From an uncultured Gammaproteobacteria bacterium (GTDB lineage: Bacteria; Pseudomonadota; Gammaproteobacteria; Pseudomonadales; Pseudohongiellaceae), in assembly GCA_913058135.1 (NCBI GenBank), contig CAJXPR010000013.1, positions 1 through 49,798 of the forward strand: 49,798 nt of DNA, read 5' to 3'. Both the position numbers and the translations under genes were made by a program. Below, piece by piece: positions 24,206 through 32,493 of this stretch (position 1 is the first letter of the stretch; the number at the start of each line of letters is the position of its first letter). The notes below the pieces were generated by a model, which made no database searches, had not been told where the DNA came from, and saw only the letters and a list, made by a program, of their open reading frames with translations.

Positions 24206-27200
24206 TCACATTGATCGTCGATACTGGCCGCCGGTTTCGAAGAAGGCCTGCGTGATCTGCCCAAGCGAACAAACCTGCACGGCGTCCATCAAAACCTCGA
24301 ACACATTTTCATTTTTTTGTGCGGCATTTTTCAGACGCTGCAATGCTTTTTCGGCGTCATTTTCATGTCGCAGATGGAACTCCCTCAGCCGACGAATCTG
24401 ACTCTGTTTTTCTTCATCAGTGGAGCGCGCCAGCTCGAGTGAGAACTCGGCTTCATCGTCACTGCCATTTGGGTTCAGGAAGGTATTCACGCCAACAATC
24501 GGCAATGAACCATCGTGCTTTTTGTGCTCGTAATGCATGGATTCATCCTGGATGCGACCGCGTTGATAACCGGTTTCCATCGCACCCAGTACACCGCCGC
24601 GTTCGGCGATTCGCTCAAACTCCTGCATCACGGCTTCCTCTACCAGGTCGGTCAGTTCATCAATGATGAAGGCGCCCTGATTCGGGTTTTCATTGCGCGC
24701 CAGCCCCCACTCCTTGTTGATGATCAGCTGAATGGCCACGGCGCGACGCACGGACTCGCCGGTGGGCGTGGTCACCGCTTCGTCATAGGCGTTGGTGTGC
24801 AGACTATTGCAGTTGTCGTAGACGGCAATCAGCGCTTGAAGAGTGGTGCGAATATCATTAAACGACATCTCCTGGGCGTGCAATGATCGGCCGGAGGTCT
24901 GGATATGGTATTTCAGCTTCTGGCTGCGCTCATTGGCACCGTACTTTTCGCGCATGGTTGTAGCCCAGATGCGCCGCGCAACGCGTCCCAGCACCGTGTA
25001 TTCGGCATCCATACCGTTGGAGAAAAAGAAGGACAGATTGGGCGCAAAATCATCAATGCTCATGCCCCGCGCCAGCCAGGCTTCGACAAAGGTAAAACCG
25101 TTTGACAGGGTAAACGCCAGCTGTGAAATCGGGTTGGCGCCGGCCTCTGCAATGTGATAACCGGAGATCGATACCGAATAGAAATTGCGCACTTTGTTGG
25201 CGATAAAATATTCCTGGATATCACCCATCAGCTTCAGGCTGAACTCGGTGGAGAAAATGCAGGTATTCTGCCCCTGATCTTCTTTCAGGATGTCCGCCTG
25301 CACCGTACCGCGGACCGAGGCCAGTGTCTGTGCCTTGACCGTTGCCGCTTCGTCGCCATCGGGCTCGCGGCCATTGTCGTTGCGAAATTTTTCCATCTGC
25401 TGGGCGATCGCCGCGTTCAGGAACATCGCCAGTATAGTCGGTGCCGGGCCGTTGATGGTCATGGACACCGACGTGGTCGGGTGGCACAGATCAAAACCGT
25501 CGTACAGGGCCTTCATGTCATCCAGCGTGGCAATGGAGACGCCGGAGTTGCCCACCTTGCCATAGATATCCGGACGCTCGTCCGGATCAAAGCCATACAA
25601 AGTCACCGAGTCAAAGGCGGTGGACAAACGCTTGGCCTCGGCATGCTCGGACAGCGATTTGAAACGTCGGTTGGTGCGGAAGGCATCGCCCTCACCGGCA
25701 AACATGCGGGTCGGATCTTCGCCCTCACGCTTGACGGCAAACACACCGGCTGTGTAAGGGAAGCGACCCGGTACGTTTTCCAGTGACAGCCAGCGCAGGA
25801 TATCGCCATGGTCATGAAACCGCGGCAGTGACACTTTGGGGATGCGCGTACCCGACATGGTGGTCCATGCCAGCGAATTGCGCTGGGTTTTGCCCCGTAT
25901 ATCGGTGACCAGTTCGTCGGCCGCATATTCGTTTTGTAGTACCGGCCAGCTCTCCAGCAGGGCTGCACTGTCACCGCGCAACAGTTGCTGGCGTTGTTTG
26001 ATCAGGCCCTGCAGACTTTCTGTTATGCCCGAGGATGCGCCGTCGGCGGCCATGTCCTGTGCTGCCCGCAGTTGCTGCAGCTCACGGGCAACCACCGCCT
26101 GTTGTTCCACCCGGCGCCGATAGTCACGCACGGTATCAGCAATTTCGGCCAGATAGCGCTGACGCTGGGGAGGAATGATCACTGACTGTTGCGTAGAGGT
26201 ACGGGTAGTCACCGGCGCCAGCTGATGCTCGAACGCTGGCAGACCATGTTCGGCCAGCACCGGCACCAGCGCCTGGTACAGCGCCGTCACACCGTCATCG
26301 TTAAATCGCGCCGCAATGGTGCCGTATACCGGCATCTGCTCCACGGCTTTATCAAACGCCACGCGGTTACGCTGCACCTGCTTGCTGACATCACGCAGGG
26401 CATCTTCGCCACCCTTGCGGTCAAACTTGTTGATGGCCACAACATCGGCGTAATCTAGCATGTCAATTTTTTCCAGCTGGCTGGCGGCGCCGAATTCAGG
26501 GGTCATCACGTACAACGAACTGTTCACATACGGCACAATACCGGCGTCGCCCTGGCCGATGCCGGGCGTTTCCACAATCACCAGATCAAAGCCGGCAAGC
26601 TTGACGCTGTTGATGATATCGCGCAGGTAGGTCGGCACCTCCGTTTCCGAGCGCCGGGTAGCAATGGAGCGCATATACACTGAGGGATGGTAGATCGCGT
26701 TCATACGCACACGGTCACCCAGCAGCGCCCCACCGGTGCGACGCCGGGTCGGATCAATGGCCAGCACTGCTATGCGCAAACTGTCACCACTGTCCTGACG
26801 CAGACGCAGAATCAATTCATCCGTCAGCGACGATTTACCCGCCCCCCCGGTACCGGTAATACCCAACACGGGAACCGTGTCGATTTTGTCGGCGGCCTGC
26901 TGCAGCTGCGTCTTCTGCGCCGCGCCCAGGGCGTCTATTTCCAACGCGCTGATCACCCGTGACAGAGCCAGCCGATCGCCGGCCTGCATGGCTTGCATAT
27001 CCGGAGCCGGCGCGGCTTTGCGCTCCACCGTCACCTTGTGCATGATGTCGTCGATCATGCCCTGCAGGCCCATCGTCTGACCATCTTCCGGCGAATAGAT
27101 ACGGCTTACGCCATACGCATGCAGTTCCTTGATTTCGCTGGGGATAATGACACCACCACCGCCACCAAATACCTGAATATGACCGGCGCCGCGCTCCCGT

Positions 27201-27475
27201 AACATGTCCACCATGTATTTGAAGTATTCGATATGCCCACCCTGGTAGGAGCTGATGGCGATCCCCTGCACATCTTCCTGCAACGCAGATTCAACGACTT
27301 CCTGGACCGAGCGGTTGTGGGCCAGATGAATCACTTCAGCGCCCGAGGCCTGCAGCATCCGCCGCATGATGTTAATCGCCGCGTCATGACCGTCGAACAG
27401 GCTGGCCGCCGTGATAAAGCGCGGAAACTCCAGCACTGGAGAAGTAGATGGGCGGATGTTAACGACTGATGACAC
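24206..27475 (-). CDS. icmF: Fused isobutyryl-CoA mutase IcmF
   Basis: A 1089-residue coenzyme-B12-dependent mutase that interconverts isobutyryl-CoA and n-butyryl-CoA, with its GTPase chaperone fused in. Domain order matches IcmF: cobalamin-binding domain ([13 protein letters not shown], then GGGGGVI) at about 1-150; MeaB/ArgK-like GTPase with P-loop [12 protein letters not shown] at about 200-450; and the large mutase barrel ([33 protein letters not shown]; the C-terminal half). The best start is GTG at 27475, with AGGAG seven bases upstream, giving the family N-terminus. An ATG 34 codons further upstream adds unrelated basic sequence. It is divergent from a LiuR-like regulator across a 24-bp palindrome, which fits control with branched-chain amino acid breakdown (valine yields isobutyryl-CoA). 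Confidence 0.95.
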   Translation of the reverse strand: MSSVVNIRPSTSPVLEFPRFITAASLFDGHDAAINIMRRMLQASGAEVIHLAHNRSVQEVVESALQEDVQGIAISSYQGGHIEYFKYMVDMLRERGAGHIQVFGGGGGVIIPSEIKELHAYGVSRIYSPEDGQTMGLQGMIDDIMHKVTVERKAAPAPDMQAMQAGDRLALSRVISALEIDALGAAQKTQLQQAADKIDTVPVLGITGTGGAGKSSLTDELILRLRQDSGDSLRIAVLAIDPTRRRTGGALLGDRVRMNAIYHPSVYMRSIATRRSETEVPTYLRDIINSVKLAGFDLVIVETPGIGQGDAGIVPYVNSSLYVMTPEFGAASQLEKIDMLDYADVVAINKFDRKGGEDALRDVSKQVQRNRVAFDKAVEQMPVYGTIAARFNDDGVTALYQALVPVLAEHGLPAFEHQLAPVTTRTSTQQSVIIPPQRQRYLAEIADTVRDYRRRVEQQAVVARELQQLRAAQDMAADGASSGITESLQGLIKQRQQLLRGDSAALLESWPVLQNEYAADELVTDIRGKTQRNSLAWTTMSGTRIPKVSLPRFHDHGDILRWLSLENVPGRFPYTAGVFAVKREGEDPTRMFAGEGDAFRTNRRFKSLSEHAEAKRLSTAFDSVTLYGFDPDERPDIYGKVGNSGVSIATLDDMKALYDGFDLCHPTTSVSMTINGPAPTILAMFLNAAIAQQMEKFRNDNGREPDGDEAATVKAQTLASVRGTVQADILKEDQGQNTCIFSTEFSLKLMGDIQEYFIANKVRNFYSVSISGYHIAEAGANPISQLAFTLSNGFTFVEAWLARGMSIDDFAPNLSFFFSNGMDAEYTVLGRVARRIWATTMREKYGANERSQKLKYHIQTSGRSLHAQEMSFNDIRTTLQALIAVYDNCNSLHTNAYDEAVTTPTGESVRRAVAIQLIINKEWGLARNENPNQGAFIIDELTDLVEEAVMQEFERIAERGGVLGAMETGYQRGRIQDESMHYEHKKHDGSLPIVGVNTFLNPNGSDDEAEFSLELARSTDEEKQSQIRRLREFHLRHENDAEKALQRLKNAAQKNENVFEVLMDAVQVCSLGQITQAFFETGGQYRRSM

Positions 27476-27584
27476 GGTGCGGCTCCTGTCAGCCCGGGGG
27501 CGGGCCTGCATGTTATTATGGCCTGGTTGTCTGCAGCACCCTGCCATGCCGGCAGTTGTCCTGTAGACCAAGGTCATTTATTAT

Positions 27585-27608
27585 ATTGACGTTAACGTTA
27601 ACGTCAAT
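27585..27608. promoter_or_regulatory. 24-bp perfect palindrome between icmF and the MerR gene
   Basis: Two 12-base arms, ATTGACGTTAAC and GTTAACGTCAAT, form a perfect palindrome with no spacer. It lies 110 bp before the icmF start and 18 bp before the MerR-family ATG. Size and symmetry fit a MerR-type dimer operator. The ACGTTAACGT-like core resembles my recollection of the LiuR motif in gammaproteobacteria. It probably serves both divergent genes. Confidence 0.75.
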
Positions 27609-27626
27609 CAAGGAATTCACCACAAC

Positions 27627-28082
27627 ATGCCGGATACCACGCAAGCGCTCAGCGACAGCTTTTTGCGCAGCAACGCCCTTGACCCCCTTGATGACGGCCT
27701 GAAAACCTACACCATCTCGCAGCTGGCCAAAGAATTCGATATCACAACACGCGCCATTCGTTTCTACGAAAGTGAAGGTCTGTTGATGCCGGAGCGAGAA
27801 GGTCGTAACCGTCTGTACAGTCAGCGTGACCATACCCGCCTGAAACTCATCCTGCGCGGCAAGCGCCTGGGGTTTTCGCTGGACGAAATCGGCGAGATGT
27901 TTGATCTGTATGATTCATCAACCGGCGAACTGGCGCAGCTGCGCCACGTGCTGGACAAGATTGGTGAGCGCAAACAGATACTCAAGCAGCAGCTGGAAGA
28001 TATTCAGCTGAGCCTGCACGAGTTAAAAGAATTTGAAGCGCAATGTCGCAGCCGCCTCCAGCAAATGCGTAGCAATCATTAG
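27627..28082 (+). CDS. MerR family regulator, LiuR-like
   Basis: A 151-residue MerR-type regulator. The DNA-binding domain is YTISQLAKEFDITTRAIRFY, then ESEGLLMPEREGRNRLYSQRD, followed by a long dimerisation helix (about residues 100-145) rich in Glu, Gln and Leu. Its sequence and position next to acyl-CoA genes resemble LiuR, which controls branched-chain amino acid and short-chain acyl-CoA catabolism. A 27-residue N-terminal extension before TYTISQLA is longer than usual; no alternative start exists at the domain edge. Only one Cys is present near the C-terminus, so a metal-sensing role is unlikely. It probably binds the 24-bp palindrome just upstream and controls icmF, itself, and perhaps the thiolase 70 bp downstream. 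Confidence 0.9.
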   Translation: MPDTTQALSDSFLRSNALDPLDDGLKTYTISQLAKEFDITTRAIRFYESEGLLMPEREGRNRLYSQRDHTRLKLILRGKRLGFSLDEIGEMFDLYDSSTGELAQLRHVLDKIGERKQILKQQLEDIQLSLHELKEFEAQCRSRLQQMRSNH

Positions 28083-28152
28083 TCGAAACCCCGGCTTACC
28101 AGGTCAAGTCGTTGCGAGACAAACTTTCTAAATAGATCAGGACCATACAATC

Positions 28153-29346
28153 ATGAGCAAAGATTCCGTTGTCATCCTCGGCGGCGCCCGCACCCCTATC
28201 GGCGGTTTCCAGGGCCTGTTTTCATCCGTCACTGCGCCGGCACTGGGTCTCGCCGCGGCCAATGCCGCGCTCAAACGCGCAGGACTGGACCCGGCCATGC
28301 ATGACAGCGCCATTGATGATGTGCTGATCGGTTGCGTATTGCCTGCCGGACTGGCGCAGGCGCCGGCTCGTCAGGTGGCGCTGGGTGCGGGTCTGTCAGT
28401 GACCACGCCCTGCACCACCGTCAACAAGATGTGCGGTTCGGGCATGAAGACTGTGATGATGGGCATGGATCAGATTCTGGCTGGTCACGCCGATACAGTG
28501 CTGGCCGGCGGTATCGAAAACATGACGCAGGCACCCTACCTGATCCCCAAGGGACGCAGCGGTCTGCGCCTGGGTCATGGGGAGTTGAAGGATCACATGT
28601 TCCTGGATGGCCTGGAAGATGCCTATACGGGGCGGCTGATGGGCAGTTTTGCCCAGGAAACCGCCGACAAACACGGTCTGAGCCGGGAAGACATGGACAA
28701 TTACGCCATCGAATCCCTGAAGCGCGCTCAAACAGCGATCAAAGAGGGCTGGTTTGACGACGAATCGGTGAGCATCGATGTCAAGGTCGGTCGCACCGAC
28801 ACCACCGTGCAACACGATGAGCAACCGGGCAAAGCCAATCTGGAGAAGATTCCGACATTGCGCCCGGCTTTTTCTGCCGACGGCACCATAACCGCTGCCA
28901 ACTCCTCGTCCATCTCAGACGGCGCGGCTGCGGTGGTGTTGATGCGCGAGAGCGTAGCACAGGAGAAAGGCCTGAAACCCATGGCACGCCTGCTGGCCCA
29001 GGCCAGTCATGCGCGGCACCCCAGCGAATTTACAGTAGCCCCGATCGGCGCTATCGAAAAAGTCTTGGCCAAAACCGGCTGGTCAGTCAACGATGTAGAC
29101 CTGTTTGAAATCAACGAAGCCTTTGCCATGGTGCCGATGCTGGCGATACGGGAACTGGGTCTGGATCACAGCAAAGTCAATATCCACGGCGGTGCCTGTG
29201 CCCTGGGTCACCCAGTGGGTGCGTCAGGCACACGCATCATCGTCACCTTGATGTATGCACTTAAAAAGCTGGGCAAGACCCGCGGCATCGCCAGTCTGTG
29301 CATTGGCGGCGGTGAAGCAGTCGCGGTGGCAATAGAGATGCTTTGA
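28153..29346 (+). CDS. Acetyl-CoA C-acyltransferase (thiolase)
   Basis: A 397-residue thiolase, which condenses or cleaves beta-ketoacyl-CoA with free CoA in the cytoplasm. The nucleophilic cysteine is Cys94 in NKMCGSGMK. The catalytic His and second Cys lie in ALGHPVGASG and SLCIGGGEAVA. EINEAFA is present. Length and sequence fit AtoB/PhaA-like short-chain acetyl-CoA acetyltransferases, though the exact chain length cannot be read. It follows the LiuR-like regulator on the same strand and faces away from icmF. This suggests a small regulon for catabolism of branched or short acyl-CoAs, where the thiolase would handle acetoacetyl-CoA. AGGA lies ten bases before the ATG. Confidence 0.93.
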   Translation: MSKDSVVILGGARTPIGGFQGLFSSVTAPALGLAAANAALKRAGLDPAMHDSAIDDVLIGCVLPAGLAQAPARQVALGAGLSVTTPCTTVNKMCGSGMKTVMMGMDQILAGHADTVLAGGIENMTQAPYLIPKGRSGLRLGHGELKDHMFLDGLEDAYTGRLMGSFAQETADKHGLSREDMDNYAIESLKRAQTAIKEGWFDDESVSIDVKVGRTDTTVQHDEQPGKANLEKIPTLRPAFSADGTITAANSSSISDGAAAVVLMRESVAQEKGLKPMARLLAQASHARHPSEFTVAPIGAIEKVLAKTGWSVNDVDLFEINEAFAMVPMLAIRELGLDHSKVNIHGGACALGHPVGASGTRIIVTLMYALKKLGKTRGIASLCIGGGEAVAVAIEML

Positions 29347-29374
29347 CGCCAGCCGTCAGCGCATAATCAGCTCA

Positions 29375-30022
29375 TCAGTCGGTGGCAAAGCAGTAAAAGT
29401 AGCCATTGCCACCGCTGCCCTGCAGATCCTGCAGGCTGCAGCCACGGGAACCATGGGCGCTGTTCCATGAGGTCGGATTACCACCGCCGCCCTGGCGGTC
29501 GTGATGACCGACCTGCGCGCTACCTTCAGCATTGCTGGTCCAGTTGTTACAGGTATGGTCAGCGTCGTCAGTAAAGGCCGTACCATCGAGATTGGATCCG
29601 GTCAGGATATCGTGCTGGTTGGGGCTATCGCCGCGCCCGTTTACCATTTCGCCGGTTTCGGTCAGGGAATTTTCCTTGCTCAACTGGTTGTTGTCGCTGT
29701 GCAGGTCATCCACGTTGGCGGCAACCTGAACACCGTTGGCATTGAACCAGGGGCCTGTGCCGATCCGGTCGCGCGCATGGACAGCAGGCGCACCATCGCG
29801 CGCCTGGGTACTCAGGTAGGCCGCCCAGGTTTTACCGGTCACGCCGGCGGCCTGCGCCAGCACCGCGCAATGCATATCGGCACCGGCCAGCCCGCCCAGG
29901 TAGGCGCCATTGCCGGTGCCGCTGCTGGTGATAAAAAAGCTTAGCGAATTATCCTGCGCCAGCGCACCGGCGGATACGCCCAGGGCTAACGATGTGATTG
30001 CAATGGAAACTGCTCTTTTCAT
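29375..30022 (-). CDS. Secreted DUF1554/C-type-lectin-like protein
   Basis: A 215-residue exported protein. The signal peptide ends at ALGVSAGALA, and the mature part contains four cysteines (DMHCAVLA, HTCNNW, RGCSLQ, YFYCFATD), probably two disulfides. SLSFFITSSGTGNGAYLGGLAGAD, then AAGVTGKTWAAYLS, then a WTSNAEGSAQVGHHD segment resembles the DUF1554/endostatin-like C-type lectin fold that occurs in bacterial surface proteins. The C-terminal part is rich in Gly, Asn, Asp and His. Function is unknown; ligand binding in the periplasm or outside the cell is inference. The ATG at 30022 has AGGAG at seven bases. The gene follows the peroxiredoxin gene by 37 bp on the same strand, and co-transcription is possible. 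Confidence 0.78.
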   Translation of the reverse strand: MKRAVSIAITSLALGVSAGALAQDNSLSFFITSSGTGNGAYLGGLAGADMHCAVLAQAAGVTGKTWAAYLSTQARDGAPAVHARDRIGTGPWFNANGVQVAANVDDLHSDNNQLSKENSLTETGEMVNGRGDSPNQHDILTGSNLDGTAFTDDADHTCNNWTSNAEGSAQVGHHDRQGGGGNPTSWNSAHGSRGCSLQDLQGSGGNGYFYCFATD

Positions 30023-30059
30023 GGTGCATCTCCTGAAGTCTGTTCTGATTATTGTTGCG

Positions 30060-30719
30060 TCACTTCGGTTGTTTGGCTACGCGCAGATAGGGTTTAAGCG
30101 CCTTCCAGCCCTCGGGGAACTTCTTTTTGGCATCTTCGTCGCTGACAGAAGGCGGGATGATGATGTCCTCGCCGTTTTTCCAGTTCACCGGGGTTGCCAC
30201 CGTGTGTTTGGCACTCAACTGAATGGAGTCCAGCAACCGTAAAATCTCGTCAAAGTTGCGGCCGCTGGTCATGGGATAAACCAGAAACGCTTTGACCTTC
30301 TTATCCGGTCCGATGATAAAGACCGAACGCACGGTGGCATTATCGGCGGCGGTGCGCCCTTCAGCACTGCCACCTTCGGCCTCCGGCAACATGTCATACA
30401 GTTTGGCCACGTTCAGGTCGGTATCGCCGATCATCGGAAAATTGGGCGCCGTGCCCTGGGTTTCTTCTATGTCTTTTGCCCAGCCCGCATGATTTTCCAC
30501 CGGGTCGACAGACAAGCCAATGACCTTGGTATTGCGCTTGTCGAACTCGGGTTTCAGTTTGGCGGCGTAACCCAGTTCAGTGGTGCACACCGGGGTATAG
30601 TCCTTGGGGTGGGAAAACAGGATAGCCCAGCTGTCGCCTATCCAGTCGTGAAAGCGGATCTCGCCTTCAGTGGTTTTGGCCGTGAAATCCGGCGCAATAC
30701 TGCCAATTCGAATGCTCAT
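30060..30719 (-). CDS. Peroxiredoxin, 1-Cys (Prx6) type
   Basis: A 219-residue cytoplasmic peroxiredoxin that reduces hydrogen peroxide and organic hydroperoxides. The peroxidatic cysteine lies in HPKDYTPVCTTELG, with the supporting Thr of the PxxxT/SxxC motif (here DYTPVC). The long C-terminal arm, with VNWKNGEDIIIPP and FPEGWKALKPYLR, is diagnostic for the Prx6/1-Cys branch. No resolving cysteine is present: the only Cys is the peroxidatic one. An external thiol must therefore recycle it. The ATG at 30719 follows AAGGAG by six bases. The neighbours do not include the typical OxyR or AhpF. Confidence 0.95.
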   Translation of the reverse strand: MSIRIGSIAPDFTAKTTEGEIRFHDWIGDSWAILFSHPKDYTPVCTTELGYAAKLKPEFDKRNTKVIGLSVDPVENHAGWAKDIEETQGTAPNFPMIGDTDLNVAKLYDMLPEAEGGSAEGRTAADNATVRSVFIIGPDKKVKAFLVYPMTSGRNFDEILRLLDSIQLSAKHTVATPVNWKNGEDIIIPPSVSDEDAKKKFPEGWKALKPYLRVAKQPK

Positions 30720-30875
30720 ACGACTCTCCTTACTCGATTCGCGTTTCCTCAGCGCACAGAATACTACTGTCTGTGGGCAATATGCGAATCCCGGCGGCCG
30801 GGACAGGTTGGAAAGTGGCTGTTTTGCCCGGGGGACCAGACGATCACCCGGGCTCTCCCTATCCCGGAGGCAGGC

Positions 30876-31673
30876 TTAGAGACGGGAAACGGCCAGTTCG
30901 ATGCGACTGGCAGCGCCGTAAATCACCGACGGTTGGGTATGCAGACGTTGGGGTGGTTGCAGGCCCGTCCACGCCGGGTGCACCAGGTCCAATTGCTCAC
31001 GGATGGCACTGACTGTCGACGTGTCATCAGTCATCGTCGCCAGCGTATCGAGATTATCGTAAGCGATACGGATAAAGCCCAGGGCGTCCTGGTATTCATG
31101 GGCATTCTCCAGCGTCAGATCGTCACCAACTGCGATGTCGTACTCCGCCGCCGCCGTACTGACCAGATCAACGATTACCTCACCCAGCAGTCGTGCATCC
31201 TGATCGGATACTGCCTGTTCGGCAGCGCTGATACCCTGCAACAAGGCTTCGTAGGCAGCTTCAACGTCGGCCAATGGCTGGCCACTTTCGACAGCAATGG
31301 CCAGCGCCGCCAACTGATCGGCGAACCCGGGCGCATCACGGGCCTCTAGCGCCGGCTGCAACGCTGCGTAGATTTCGCTTTCCGGATGTTTCATATGCGT
31401 CGCGGAGGCCTCTTCATCGCCTTCGCGATACAGGTTGACACCGACATTGAGGTGGCCGCGAATAAACGCCAGCTGTCCCAGGTAAACGGCATCACTGGCC
31501 ACAGATTCTTCGCTGCTGGCCCCTTCGCCGCCTTCGCCACCCTCACTGGCGGTCATGGCGCTGTGATCCATGTCGGCCATATCCGCGTTTTCATCGCTAC
31601 TGCACGCGGTCATGGTAACGCCTGCCACGCAGACCACACCCAGACCCAGCCAAAGTTTGTTTTTTGACTCCAT
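30876..31673 (-). CDS. Predicted lipoprotein of unknown function
   Basis: A 265-residue protein with an N-terminal membrane segment followed by VTMTACSSDE, a loose lipobox with Cys24 as the candidate lipidation site. It continues with an acidic, Ser/Gly/Glu-rich linker and a helical domain. Two paired motifs stand out: QLAFIRGHLNVGVNLYREGD and THMKHPESEIYAALQPAL. The His, Pro and Glu arrangement reminds me of helical periplasmic metal-binding domains, but I cannot place it in a named family. It is divergent from the PiuC-type dioxygenase across 140 bp that contains a Fur-like box. That suggests, but does not show, an iron-related role. A GAGAGG ribosome site lies ten bases upstream. Confidence 0.7.
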   Translation of the reverse strand: MESKNKLWLGLGVVCVAGVTMTACSSDENADMADMDHSAMTASEGGEGGEGASSEESVASDAVYLGQLAFIRGHLNVGVNLYREGDEEASATHMKHPESEIYAALQPALEARDAPGFADQLAALAIAVESGQPLADVEAAYEALLQGISAAEQAVSDQDARLLGEVIVDLVSTAAAEYDIAVGDDLTLENAHEYQDALGFIRIAYDNLDTLATMTDDTSTVSAIREQLDLVHPAWTGLQPPQRLHTQPSVIYGAASRIELAVSRL

Positions 31674-31781
31674 GACAGACCATCCTCTCTATTTCACAAA
31701 TAAATTGACCAGTGTATCGACATCGACCGGGCGCAAGATTGCCATCCGGTTCACGACACTCTAAACTGATGTCAGCTTACA

Positions 31782-31800
31782 TTAATCAATAATCATTCTC
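31782..31800 (+). promoter_or_regulatory. Fur-like box upstream of the PiuC-type gene
   Basis: TTAATCAATAATCATTCTC (31782-31800) matches 12 of 19 positions of the Fur box, with a strong core AATAATCATTCTC. More ATT-rich hexamers continue through the ATG (CATTCATTATG). It lies 14 bases before the PiuC-type start and 109 bases before the divergent lipoprotein gene, so it could affect both. Confidence 0.6.
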
Positions 31801-31813
31801 AATCGCATTCATT

Positions 31814-32476
31814 ATGATTCTACCCGTTGCCAGCCTACTGCCCCCAGCCCTGATCGAGTCCTGCCGCCAGCTGGCCAGTGACGATTCACTGTTTGTCGAC
31901 GGTCGCAGCACCGCTGGCTGGCACGCAAAGCGCCTTAAACACAATCTGCAGGCACGTCCTTCCGCTCCCGTGGCCACGCTCATGAAACAACTTATGGCAA
32001 CCATCTCGGGGCATGAGCTGATTCAGGCTGCGGCCCGCCCCAAGCATATCATCCGGCTGCTGCTGAGCCGTTATGATGAAGGCATGCACTATGGCAATCA
32101 TGTGGACGATGCCATTATGGACGGTCAGCGTACAGACCTCTCGTTCACGATTTTTCTCAGCGATCCGGACAGCTATGACGGCGGAGAACTGGTCATCGAT
32201 GAACCCGCCGCCGAACGGCCCTTCAAGCTGGCGGCTGGTGCGCTGTTGCTATACCCGTCCAATACCCTACATCAGGTCATGCCGGTCACTCGCGGCCAGC
32301 GTCTGGTGCTGGTGGGCTGGATTCGCAGCCTGATCCGGGAGCCGGCACAACGCGAACTGCTGTTTGACCTGGAGCGCAGCATTGCGCAAGTGCGCAGCGC
32401 CGGCGATCAGGCCGACACACTGGCGCTGCTGCTGAAAACACGTAGCAACCTGTTGCGCATGTGGGCGGACGACTAA
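31814..32476 (+). CDS. Fe(II)/2-oxoglutarate dioxygenase, PiuC/YbiX type
   Basis: A 220-residue member of the PKHD-type hydroxylase family (PiuC in Pseudomonas, YbiX in E. coli), often found with iron-siderophore receptors and controlled by Fur. The iron-binding facial triad is intact: His96 and Asp98 in NHVDDA, and His153 in NTLHQVMPV. Arg163 in TRGQRLVLVGW fits the 2-oxoglutarate carboxylate ligand. It is cytoplasmic with no signal peptide. Substrate is unknown; a role in siderophore or iron metabolism is family knowledge. Normally a TonB receptor is adjacent; here the neighbour is the lipoprotein gene, and the only receptor in the window is 28 kb away. Its 3' end is 17 bp from the convergent ppc gene. 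Confidence 0.92.
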   Translation: MILPVASLLPPALIESCRQLASDDSLFVDGRSTAGWHAKRLKHNLQARPSAPVATLMKQLMATISGHELIQAAARPKHIIRLLLSRYDEGMHYGNHVDDAIMDGQRTDLSFTIFLSDPDSYDGGELVIDEPAAERPFKLAAGALLLYPSNTLHQVMPVTRGQRLVLVGWIRSLIREPAQRELLFDLERSIAQVRSAGDQADTLALLLKTRSNLLRMWADD

Positions 32477-32493
32477 AACATTCCGGACACCCG

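Noticed and set aside
30826-30854. GCCCGGG/CCCGGGC inverted repeat as a terminator of the lipoprotein gene
   Set aside because: The loop is 15 bases and no T-run follows on either strand.
30489-31349. 286-codon plus-strand open frame
   Set aside because: Runs antisense across two different genes (peroxiredoxin and lipoprotein) and the gap between them.
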